Assembly: GCA_022393335.1 (NCBI GenBank)
Contig: JAJEKB010020892.1
Span: forward strand, 317,251-381,250
Length of the DNA stretch: 64,000 nt
Source of the DNA: Macrotrachela quadricornifera
Lineage: Eukaryota > Rotifera > Eurotatoria > Philodinida > Philodinidae
Reading direction: 5' to 3'
Position numbers and translations under genes: made by a program. Below the pieces are notes generated by a model. The model made no database searches. It worked only from the letters and a program-made list of their open reading frames with translations, and had not been told where the DNA came from. Position 1 is the stretch's first letter; each line of letters starts with the position of its first letter. This document shows, in pieces, positions 46,480 through 57,192 of this stretch.

Positions 46480-47526
46480 CTAACGACGATATTGATCGGA
46501 CAATGACCATATAGAAGAAGATTTGTGTAATTGGGATAATTCTGGTTCTCTGTCAGTTGATCTACTGTATTCCGGCAATCTGCTAGGTAAACGCATGGAT
46601 TCACTCCGATACAACTCGCTGTTGTCGATGGTAGCTTCAGTAGTTCTAGTGGAAATAAATAACATTGTTTCAGTAAATACGTTTGATAGTGAATGATCAG
46701 TTTCTTTTTTAACTTACTCAAAACAATTTGAACATACAGGTTCATTAAATTGTGCAAGTCTGAGCCGTGCCTTAGTATATGTTCCACAACCAATACAGGG
46801 CTTCTTTGGCATACAATTATTGGTTTGTAGAGCATTGTGGAAGATATTGCAGATCAGAGAAATTTTCTTGTTCGCTGATGTGTCTGTAAGTTTCTCGACA
46901 TCTGTATTCAGTTTGTTTATAGCCTCTTGTGCTTGCTGATAATTTGTTTGAAGCTTATTCACTTTCATCTCTAAGCGATCAATTTGTTTCTGTTTTTCTT
47001 TATTGTCATCATCTAGTATGCATATTATTGTCCTCAAGGAATCAATTTTCTCTTGGGTTTGGGCCTGAAACCACTCAATACTTGGTCGAATACTTTCTAT
47101 TGAACATCGTTGTATATGGCTCGATTTCTGATCACGCGGTCCGGTCCAGGAACACCCAATACCGCTGGCATCGCATTTCTCTATCTGTTTCGGACATATT
47201 TTTATATGCGTATCAAAATCACCACGTTGAATAGCAGTTTTATTGCATAGTCTGCATTGAACAAGAAGTCGATCAAGTTGATTAAGTACAATACGCGTTT
47301 TGATCGGTACTAGAAACTCTCTTATTAGCCACCTGCGACAAATGGGACAACATGAACTCTCTCGAAGAAGCCACGTTTCAATACAGGTCTGACAAAATGT
47401 GTGATCACATTCAGTACCATGAACAGGAGATTGAAATGGAGACATACAAATGGAACATTTTAAGTCTTGATCAATTTTTGCATCGTCTATATAGTCGTAT
47501 GAAATATGTGCGTTTGCTGTTGTCAT
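46480..47526 (-). CDS. TRAF-type RING-finger E3 ligase-like protein
   Basis: Two exons on the minus strand: 47526-46718 and 46645-46480, joined by a 72-bp intron (GA|GTAAGT ... CCACTAG), giving 324 residues. A C3HC4 RING lies at residues 24-63 (Cys24, Cys27, Cys40, His42, Cys45, Cys48, Cys60, Cys63). A TRAF-like zinc region (CRLCNK, HIKICP, HIQRC) follows at ~92-145, then a coiled coil (~175-215, DRLEMKVNKLQTNYQQ) and a CxxC...CxxC pair (CIGCG, CSNC) before the end of exon 1. The second exon adds a Ser/Arg/Glu-rich tail. The upstream open frame starts with TTG, so ATG 47526 is the start. The predicted role is ubiquitin transfer in signalling. If the intron is retained, translation ends at the TAA within the donor (46716-46714). 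Confidence 0.8.
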
Positions 47527-49342
47527 TATTGATAATATGCGCAACTGGCACTATATGATTTTTAAATGGAGAAATTGAACAAATAATAGTAGTCCAAACG
47601 TGCTATAGGCTATCTGAAAAAAATTTACTTGTTAAAATATTTTTGCTTCACAATCTACGGTTTTACTCTTAAGTATTCATGTTCTAACTTTACATTTTTA
47701 CGTCAAATTATAAATTTCTATCCTATACTACAAAAAAGCGAAAGCTTTGTTTAATGTATATTGATTGATGAAAACTTGCGCAAAATATCTTGATTCTTAG
47801 AAAGTGTGATACTATAAGAACAAAACTTACTTATATGATCTTCTTTTTTCGGTGTGCGACAGTCTCAAAAATATGAAAACGAAAACAAAATATTAATATC
47901 TATTTATAAGAAAATTTAGCTATCAATTGTGACTCTGCAAAAGCAAAAATGATTAATAAACCAGCCATCTGCTGCCTATTCTTGAAAAGAATAATTGTTG
48001 TCTAACGAAATAAAATATTGAGTTTGTAGAAAGTGAAGGATGTATTTCTTGATAGGATATGCTTGATTGTTTGAGGCATAATCTATATTAAAATCTTTAC
48101 CACTTAAGTTATGTTGAAATCGTTCTGAAACATTTTCTGTCAGTTACCGTTTGAAGTCTTCCTCGATTCTACAGCGCTAACCACCATCAATAGCTGCGAC
48201 AAATGGAAGGGATGAGGGTATGATACCCCTTCAGATTAAGACATCTATTTTCTGAATAAGAAAAACGTAAAGCTTCCAGAGAATCAAATATTCATTGGAC
48301 TTTTTCATTCATTGAGAATTGATTCAAGTACTTTGTGCCTATGATCATGCGAGATGTTCTTTTTGGGAAATAAGTCAAGCCCACCTCCTCGCTCGGTTTT
48401 TCTTGGATAATGCTAGCGGGCCTCTGCAATCAGACAGGTCGGGTTAATCAGACACCGTAAAAGATAATAAAAACAAAAGGATCGTTCCAATGCAGAACAA
48501 ACGAAATTCAAAAACTTTATTGAATGCGAATATTACAGACACATTAAAAAAGAAACAAACAGTAAAATTAATCATTCAACGCGAAGGCATTCAGTCATAT
48601 GTAATGTACAGTGTACCGCATAACACACCAATAACAAGACACACAAGAACACTGTTTCCACAGTAACACGCATCACTTATCAACAGCTCACAAATTAACT
48701 CACAATCAAGAACCTAAGGCGAACACGACTTGACACTAACGCCAATATTGAACAGTCTTTAATATGCAACAAACCGCCCCAATATTTGTAAGCAGAATCT
48801 CGGATAGTTTAACAGTAGAACAATTGAACGGTTATCGAAAGATGTAGATTTCATTCCTGCTCTCAGTTATTGATCCTCGTTCATCAAGTTACTCGTACTT
48901 CTTGAGGCATATCCACTGTGGATGCACTTATTTGAAAACGATTTCTAATGATCGTGATCAGGAGAATTGAATTGACCGATTTTTAACTATTTAATAACTT
49001 TCTCTTTAAACTTATCCTCACCCTTACCCCTTGCACCCTCAGCTTCGTTCTTGCTTAAAGGACTCATTAATTGACTTTGCATAGAATGAACGATACAAAG
49101 AAGAAGACTACAGAGTGAGCGTGAATGTGTGTCTGTGAGAATTTGTACATCTTTCATTCATCCTCACCCATGCACTCACTCGACACACTTCTCTTGATTA
49201 TATTTATTCTTAGACAATATGATTCGTTCATATTTAGTATGTTGATATTGTCAAACAGGTTCAGAAAAATGATAAGTATAAATCTCGTTTATCATGATGT
49301 TTATACATCATGGAAGAAGATTGTGACTAAATCACTGTTAGT
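47527..49342. other. Intergenic DNA
   Basis: No credible gene. An A-rich/T-rich region with CAATAAAG on the minus strand at about 48510-48520 could be a polyadenylation signal of an unseen transcript, but no ORF supports it. Confidence 0.4.
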
Positions 49343-51085
49343 TCAAATAAATATGTCAAATTGGTTCGAATTGGATTCTCCAATTATACACTTTGGGGGC
49401 AAATGATCTTGTAGCCATTCTTTTAGCGTCTCATTCCTTGGGTAGTCCTCCCAATGCCAGGTACATATTGGATGAGAGCGGTATGTGATCTGCAAAATTC
49501 TAAGATTTGGCATTCCGTTAACAAAATGAAGTACACTTTCGATATTCTCAACTTTAATTAAAAGTTCTTCACATTGTTTAGCCAATAAAGACTGAATAAA
49601 TACTTGACATTCTTCATTATTAAAATATTGAGATATCTTTCGTTGTTTTTCCAATGTTAATTCTATTCGACGAAGATTTTCATTTTTATTTGTTATTAAT
49701 GGAATCTGCGAAGATGGCCATGATTGAATTATTAATGAATATAGATTAGGTGATCGATCAAGTAATAATTGTAAATAAAACTGAGCATTCTTATCAGTCG
49801 AAAATATAATTATTGAATTTAGATGATGAAATACTGGAAAATTTTCCCAAAGATGCATGTTATGCTTTAAATCGATAGAGAGACTGCGAATATTAGAAAA
49901 TTGTATAAAAGAAAGACGATCTAGGCATGAAAAAGATATGTAAGAAAGATTCTTCACTGGATTATATAAATAATGATTGCTATCGTGAGGGCAAGTTGTT
50001 TTATAGATACTGCTTGGCATATCCAAATTGAGATCACTGAATCCGTAGGCTACAGTATGAAGAATGATGATCGTATCGTTATTTTGAGATCTAAGATGAC
50101 ATTGGATGTACCATTGATGTTTTTCAATCCAAAACTGAGAACGAAATGAATCAACTAAACGATTCATAGTTCGTTCATTATTCTTTTTTCCGTGAATTTG
50201 AATATACATTCGAAGACGAAAAACTTTCAGTCTCGTAAGATAGTTCTCTATTAATTGTTCCCATTTATATCCATCAAAATCAATATTGTTTGTATCAATT
50301 TTCAAATCAATTAAATTAGGCATCATTCGCAAAATATTCATCACCATCTTGTATGAATAAACATCAGATAGTTTTAATATGGTCATGAACGAAGCCAAAG
50401 GAAGCTCTTGAGAATTTTCATAATAAGAATTCTTGCAAGGTATATCAAGACGTCGGAGATAAGGTGTTGTTTGAAGAAGATTAAGGATTTGAGTGGATTC
50501 ATATCCATAAAATGACTTACCATACAATGAAATTGATAAACACTTAAGAGTAACTGAAACTATTGTTGGCACACGAAAATTCTCCTTCATTTTCAAACAG
50601 CAATGAGTCAAATGAGGTAAAGCCCAAAGATTATTGGAAAAGTTAACAGAATTCATATATTCCTCATGACAATTAACTATTTTCAGTTGGATAAGATGAT
50701 TGAGTTGTTGACAATCAATTATAATCATATGAATGGTTTGTTCTACATTAATATAACATAATGAAAGTGAACGCAAATGAGTAAATTGTCTGACTAATAG
50801 ACCAGAAGAAAAGAAAAAGTTGGTTTGTAGTTCACTCTTGTTATTGTTATTTGAGAGACAAAGTGAAGTAATTCGATCAATAATTGATGGAAGATATTGG
50901 TTACAGATTATATCTGATCGATATTTTAGTACCAAGTGAAAATTTACACGATATTGACGAAAATTAGTTAAGAGAAGAGCATTAAAACGACTGTTGAGGT
51001 TATGAAAAGCTCGAAAACGATCAATTGCATCAAGATATTCAAACAGTTCGAGCAATAACTCGTTGGCCAATGCTTCCAGTGACAT
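49343..51085 (-). CDS. F-box protein with leucine-rich C-terminal region
   Basis: An intronless 580-residue protein, ATG at 51085-51083 and stop TAA at the low-coordinate end. The N-terminus (LEALANELLLELFEYLDAID, residues 3-22, continuing to FRAFHNLNSRFNALL) is an F-box, the SKP1-binding segment of SCF ubiquitin ligases. The rest has irregular leucine-rich strands (LRSLSLCYINV, LKCLSISLYG, LRRLDIPC, MPNLIDLKID, NIRSLSIDL, MPNLRILQIT), as in substrate-binding RNI-like horseshoes. Tryptophan-rich DSFRSQFWIEKHQW lies at ~315. This two-part plan recurs in large lineage-specific F-box families. The substrate is unknown. No lesion is seen. Confidence 0.8.
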   Translation of the reverse strand: MSLEALANELLLELFEYLDAIDRFRAFHNLNSRFNALLLTNFRQYRVNFHLVLKYRSDIICNQYLPSIIDRITSLCLSNNNNKSELQTNFFFSSGLLVRQFTHLRSLSLCYINVEQTIHMIIIDCQQLNHLIQLKIVNCHEEYMNSVNFSNNLWALPHLTHCCLKMKENFRVPTIVSVTLKCLSISLYGKSFYGYESTQILNLLQTTPYLRRLDIPCKNSYYENSQELPLASFMTILKLSDVYSYKMVMNILRMMPNLIDLKIDTNNIDFDGYKWEQLIENYLTRLKVFRLRMYIQIHGKKNNERTMNRLVDSFRSQFWIEKHQWYIQCHLRSQNNDTIIILHTVAYGFSDLNLDMPSSIYKTTCPHDSNHYLYNPVKNLSYISFSCLDRLSFIQFSNIRSLSIDLKHNMHLWENFPVFHHLNSIIIFSTDKNAQFYLQLLLDRSPNLYSLIIQSWPSSQIPLITNKNENLRRIELTLEKQRKISQYFNNEECQVFIQSLLAKQCEELLIKVENIESVLHFVNGMPNLRILQITYRSHPICTWHWEDYPRNETLKEWLQDHLPPKCIIGESNSNQFDIFI

Positions 51086-52165
51086 TTTCTTCTACTTTCA
51101 ATATAAACTTTTCATATAAGTCAACATGAAAAAGCGCTTTGTTATTATATGTTGAAAGTGAAAAATAAAAGATTTTTCTACTATTCTTTTCTTCCTTACC
51201 TTTTTTCTGTTCTTTTCTTCCTAGTCTACATTGTGTCTACCTACAAATCGTATATGTGCACTTTTTTTCACAATAAAATGGGTAATCATTTTCTTGTGAA
51301 TCGTCAAATTTTTCGATGTTGTGATTTATATTGCGTTGGATAGAGAAAATCTCCGTTATCGAACGCATAATAGTTTATCCATCTTGGGATAAGGTCGCAG
51401 AGTATTATATAATTATTTCTGAAATCCTAAACCCCACAAAATAACATTGTTTTTCGAAAAACTTCAGTTTGTGAAGTCTTTTCAACTTCTCTGTTAGTTA
51501 TTGATAGTGATCGACATGACTATCAAGTGTCGCTAAGTTTGATGCAGAATGTTAGTCATAGATATGCCTCTGATCGTCTTTTGCTCTCATCCACACTCAC
51601 AGAGACGCCCTATACGTAGGTGTTTCGCCGTCGCCCTCACGAATTTATTTCAGATTTCCGACGGATGAATTTTCCGAAAAAAATAACCTTTCTTTGGAAC
51701 GAATTCGAAACCTATTACAGGTTTCGTAGATTTCCTACGAAACCATAAAAAATTTCGAGTTCGTTATAATATGCAAAGTCCTTTTTAAATGTACAAAACC
51801 TTTCTTGAATTCCGTAAGGTTCCTAATTTTTTTTTCAGAGCGGCTATATTCTCATGTAAGTTTTATGTAGAAGCAATACTATTTATCATAATATAAAAAA
51901 ACTAAACAATTACGAATATTTTCTCATCATCACCTTCATGAAAGATGTTTAAGAATAATGCAAAACTTTCGTAAACAGATATGTTTTATGTAGAAGACAT
52001 AAGTCGTTTTATTAAAGAAAGCACGAAAACTTTAATCTAATAACAGTGATAATTGGTATTCGATTCTTGAAATCAAATTATGACCATTTACGGAATTGTG
52101 CACACATGTAAAAGCCGAAAAGACGCTTCAACTATTGATACATGAAAGATTAATGACGCTAACTA
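51086..52165. other. Intergenic DNA with small palindromes
   Basis: No gene seen. A perfect 10-bp stem GGTTTCGTAG/CTACGAAACC with a 5-base loop occurs at 51719-51743. Confidence 0.45.
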
Positions 52166-52385
52166 CAGGATGCTTCCTACAGGATGCTAGAATTAATACA
52201 CATAATGTTGAGGGTGAAGGGTGAGGCTGTCAAGGAACCGCTACCTGTAGGCTGCTACCAAATGCAACGGACAGTATCTTTCCTCCGTAGGTTACTTCCA
52301 GCATCCTGTAGGCAGCATTCTTTAGACAGCATCCTGCAGGCAGCATTCTATACGCAGAATTCTGTAGACAGCATCCTATAGTAGT
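52166..52385. repeat. Short tandem repeat of AGCATCCTGTAGGC-like units
   Basis: Variant ~14-16-base units (CAGCATCCTGTAGG, CAGCATTCTTTAGA, CAGCATCCTGCAGG, CAGCATTCTATACG, CAGAATTCTGTAGA) are packed at 52300-52385. Inverted CCTGTAGGCTGC and direct TACAGGATGC copies lie at 52166-52260. The units contain internal partial palindromes (CCTGCAGG). Confidence 0.75.
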
Positions 52386-52619
52386 ATCCTTAATCTATCA
52401 TATAGTAATAGTTGAATAGTTGAACGAAAAGTTGAATAGTCCTATCGAATTAACGAGTTCTATACTACTGTAGCGCCCATGGATGTTACATCATGATGCC
52501 AACTTATATCCAATATATACACATACATATTTTTCTGTTTTCTTGTCCTATGTGCGGCTCTAGTGATTGTACACATATAACTTTTGTTTTCTTTCTGTTG
52601 AATATGTGTTGTTCTAGTG

Positions 52620-52948
52620 GCTACAAGCCGTCATGGTTGAATGGTTACATTACTTGGTACGCACCCATAAGATACTGTGTTCGAACCTCAGTAACATCAT
52701 CCATGGAATGACCTTGAACAAGTCACTAACGGCTGACGTTGTCTCAAATGATTCATTCCACGTGAGTCATTCGTGCTGACTATACCTTTAGTCAATATGT
52801 TGGACGGAAAAGGGTGCAGATACCGCCATCTGGAAAAAGAAAAGACGATAGAACACGGCTAAATGTGAAAAACTAGTAATAATAACCGCGGCCAACCCCA
52901 GCGAGCAATAAACCTATGGGACATTATTATTATTATTATTATTATTAA
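52620..52948 (+). mobile_element. tRNA-derived SINE with (ATT)n tail
   Basis: The head has RNA polymerase III promoter boxes at tRNA-like spacing: A-box TGGTTGAATGG at about 52634 and B-box GTTCGAACCTC at about 52680. The body contains GACCTTGAACAAGTCACTAA, close to the core shared by vertebrate MIR and related CORE/V-SINEs. The element ends in an ATT microsatellite (52923-52947). There is no coding capacity. Flanking duplications were not identified. Confidence 0.65.
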
Positions 52949-54487
52949 TCTAAAATGATGATCGAATGAATTTATATGAAGACACCAGCTATCTACTGTT
53001 AATTATTACGGTCTTTATGTGTATTCTATAAATGTATAAATGAGCCATTTTCTTTTTTTTGTTTTGTATTTGTAAGATTAGTTTAAAATTTATAATATAT
53101 GATTGATAACATTCGTATAAAATCGAATATATTCTAATTAATAAAATAAAATTCTTGTCGAAGTCTATTGAATCATGTATAAAATCATTTTCTTTAACAT
53201 AGAATTATTTTTAGGTTATATAAAAACTATTACTGATAAAATGAAAGTAATATGAGAAAGAAAAGACATTAGCACATTTGATCGGATTTAGTTTTCTTAG
53301 AAAAGTTTTCTAGATATTTATTTTCATGGATAGTTAACTTCTAATAAATGTATTTAATATTCTTTTCGTTATCTTCACTGGGCTAGTTGCTACGAGAAAA
53401 TTAGGCAACAACAAAAAAAATAAAATATTTTGTTATAATTGTGACAAGTTTTTTGTTTTAATTTTTTTAACGAGAAATATTTCGCTATACAACAAATGAT
53501 TCAAAAATAGTTAATGCAAAGCAGAAAACATGTCTTGTGCAAACTACTGATTAAGAAGTAGAAAAAGGAAGTGTTTTTTCTATTAGTTTTCTAACTAAAA
53601 TAAAGATGAGATCCGCCAATGGATCTTATCGGATCAAATGTGTTAAGGGTAATCCCCTCTTGTTTGACTACTGTTGTCGAATCCGAATCCAGAATCAGTT
53701 TTAAATTACTGAGAATCCAGAAATACATTTCTACGAGAAAGAACTGAGTGAATCTGCAGATGAACGCTACTTATGAAAAAATGTAGATTGATTCTCTCTT
53801 TTTCTAACAGTAAAAACTACGATGTTGATAGATATTTTCATTGGACAATTATTCAAAAAACAGATGCTTCTCTTTTGTTTTCAAATGAATATTAATAATA
53901 AATAAATTTTTCGAATAGAGAGCATTATTCGTAATTCAGCACTTATAATAGAGTAAACAACAACTTTTCTTGATTATTCATCAATATTATTTTATTCTAT
54001 TTAAGCCGACAATAAATAGAAGATTTTTCGAATTTTAAAGAAATTATTCAATAAGTTTTAACAGTCCACGAAAAACTGATAATAATAACCTTCTTGTATG
54101 ACCAATGATTTATTTGATAAACAAAAATATTTACCAATTATTTTTCAAATATAATTGCAAAATTTCTTTCGGTATAAATTTGATATAATTAACTCAAAAA
54201 GAAAATCTAATGAGCAAAAAACTTGATGAGATTTTCTAATTGTTAGATTAACATATCTCTTAACAATCTTCTTTGACATATTAAAAATAAAAAAAAAATT
54301 CCTGTTTAAGATTGATTTTGTCCTTAAACAGTATGAATGTCGTTGCGAGTAACTAACAAAGAAAAAGAACAACAAATGTGAAGCCTTTATCTGACATAAA
54401 AATAATTAAATTTTCTCTTTTTTCAGTATTATTTATGATTTTTATCAACAAAACTTCATCAACAGTTGAATAAATTTCATGTGTAAA
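52949..54487. other. Intergenic DNA
   Basis: AT-rich, with nothing recognised. It should contain the promoter of the NHL gene. Confidence 0.4.
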
Positions 54488-57192
54488 ATGAGACAAGAAA
54501 GAAAAGCAAGTCTTACAACAGTTTCAAAAATTCGTCGTTATCATTCATCTGATAATAGAGTTAGTTTTTATTTTATTATTTAGAATTTTTTAATCAAATT
54601 ATTTTAGTATAAACGTTCAATAATTGAAAAACGACGACCAAATACAGTAATACATATTAGTCTTGGATTAACAAGAGATATTTCTTCAATAGACAATCAT
54701 CCATATACAAGAAAAACAGAAAAATCTTCAGCAATTTCAAATTCTCAAGAAAATGAAAATAGATCAATACATTCTGTCACTGTTTCGAAAGTTCATCGCG
54801 GTCATTATTCACCTTCACAAGTAAGAAATCTTTTTAAAATAATTTTTCTATTTTATCATTGACAAAATTAAGAAAAGTGATAATGTAATAAAAAGATTCT
54901 CATCAACACTTCAGAATTGTACAAATACTTCACATGATCAACATTCTATCATTCAAGGCAGTCTAAAAGCAACAAATCTTTCGTTAAAATCTGGCAAAGT
55001 AACTCCTTCTAAGGTAATGCAATATTTAATTCTTATTTCAAATCAATCTTATAGAATAGTTAAAAATGAAGGAAAACAGACAATAGGATGCAGACAGTTG
55101 TTCGTGAAATCAAATAATGCATGTTCATCTGTAATTAAATGATTGATTAAAATCTCTCTTATTCATAAATAATGCCCATCTCTGTGCAAAATTTCAAGTC
55201 GAAATTCAAAAATTGATGTTTCTCATCTTGTTGAGTGAGACCATAGCATTCTCTTTAACAAATGTCGTCAAAATGTACTATCTCAACTTCAATGAGCTAT
55301 GGGCTCAAACTTTTCCCCAGGATAATTATAGTTTATGAGGAACTACATGATGTATATAATCCCGACTTAAAAGAGATGAAACGCTTGATGGACTTTCCTC
55401 ATCAATATAAATCTCTATGAAAACAACGATGATTGATATCTTTTCAAAGTTCGAATATCACTTCACTATTTATACATATTTTACTTTTTATGAATCATCG
55501 TTCAATATAATGAAAAAAGATACACATTAACAAATATGAAAAAGAAAGACAGTTATTTCTTCGGATAAACATTCTAGAAAATTTCTGACTGCGCAACATT
55601 GACATGTTTTTACGATTGATGTTTACTGTAGTTATCCATTTAATCATAGAGAATATTTTTAATAATATGCTCTCAATTAGTCTTCTCATAATCACATATG
55701 ACAAGTAACTGTTAAGCGCGCATTTTTCTGTATGACTAACTGTTTTAGACCCAAAATGAAATGTTTGTTTTTTTAGGATATTATTAATGATAACATTAAG
55801 GTAAAAACATCCGTTTTTTTTCTTATTTTTATAAATTTATTTTTAAAATTTCAGAAAAATAAAAATGATTTCTCAGATAAAAACGGTATAACAAATGATT
55901 ATCATAGAAAAGTTAAAAAAAATAAAAAACCAAAGTTAGTTTTCTATTAATAAATACTAACAAAAAAAAATTCTTTTTTAATATAAGATGTTCACGTCGA
56001 TGTATTATTATATCTTTACTTGCAATTATACTTACTATATTACTTATAACTTCAATTCTAATTGTTTTATTAATAAAACCTAAATCAAAACAAATAATAC
56101 CAAGTAAGTTTTTCTCTTTTAAGAAAATAAATCTAAAATAATTTTATTTAATAGTTAATTCACCTGTACTTCGATGGAATTCAACAGGTATAACTGTAGC
56201 TGGAATTGTTGGAAGTTCAGGTAAGAATAATAATCAATTAAATACACCTGTTGATGTTATTGTGGATTATGCAAATAATATTTATATTGCTGATTATATG
56301 AATTATCGAATACAAAAATATGATTTTGGTGCGTCAATTGGAACGACTGTTGCGGGAAATGGAACAGTTGGAAAAAGTCCATATCAATTTGATAAAGCAT
56401 TAAGAGTTATTATAGATTCAAATGATAATCTTTATGTTGCTGATTCAAACAATCATCGAATACAATATTTTTCTAAGGGTTCGACTTATGGACGAACTAT
56501 TGCTGGGACATCAAGTAAGAAAAATACTTATTAAATATATTCTTTTCATTTATCTTCAACTATTTTTTCTATTAAAGAAAAGTTTTTGCTAAAAAGAATT
56601 TTTTTAAGATTCTCCTGGAAATTCAAGTACTCAATTCAATATTCCATATGGTATTGCTCTTCATCCAATATCGAGTACACTTTATGTAGCAGATTATTAT
56701 AATCATCGTATAGTATCATATGCATCTGGTATTAATTATAGTAATTTAGTATTTGGGGGAAATGGTGGAGGAACATCTAATACACAATTATTTCGTCCAA
56801 TTGGTTTACATTATGATTTATTTTCAAATAGTTTGATTATTTCGAATTTTGCTGCTAATAATGTTGTTCGATATGTATTTGGTGATAGTAGTTGGACACT
56901 TCTTGCTGGAAATGCCAATGGAACCGGTGGTATATCATCGACAGATCTTAGCGGTCCTATGGAAGCTATATATGATCCTATGGGAAATATTTATGTTGCT
57001 GATAGAAATAATCATCGTATTCAATTTTATGATGGACAATTAATTGGTAAAACAATTGCAGGTATTTCAAATGTTAATGGAAGTAATGCAACTACACTTG
57101 ATTGGCCAAGATCTCTTAGACTTGATAATCAACTTAATTTATATGTTGCAGATTCAAATAATCATCGAATACAAAAATTCGAACGATATTAA
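54488..57192 (+). CDS. Single-pass membrane protein with NHL-repeat beta-propeller
   Basis: Eight exons with GT..AG introns in consistent phase: 54488-54559, 54608-54820, 54915-55013, 55777-55800, 55855-55934, 55988-56103, 56155-56514 and 56609-57192 (515 residues). The first ~163 residues are a basic, Ser-rich tail with repeated V-S-K-x-x-R motifs (TTVSKIRRYH, VTVSKVHRGH). The sixth exon encodes the transmembrane helix (IIISLLAIILTILLITSILI). The extracellular part holds about six NHL repeats with the usual LYVADxxNHRIQ signature (IYIADYMNYRIQKY, LYVADSNNHRIQYF, LYVADYYNHRIV, IYVADRNNHRIQFY, LYVADSNNHRIQKF), enough for one propeller. The likely function is ligand or matrix binding. Intron 3 (763 bp) is much longer than the others. 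The 24-nt exon 4 is the least certain. Confidence 0.78.
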
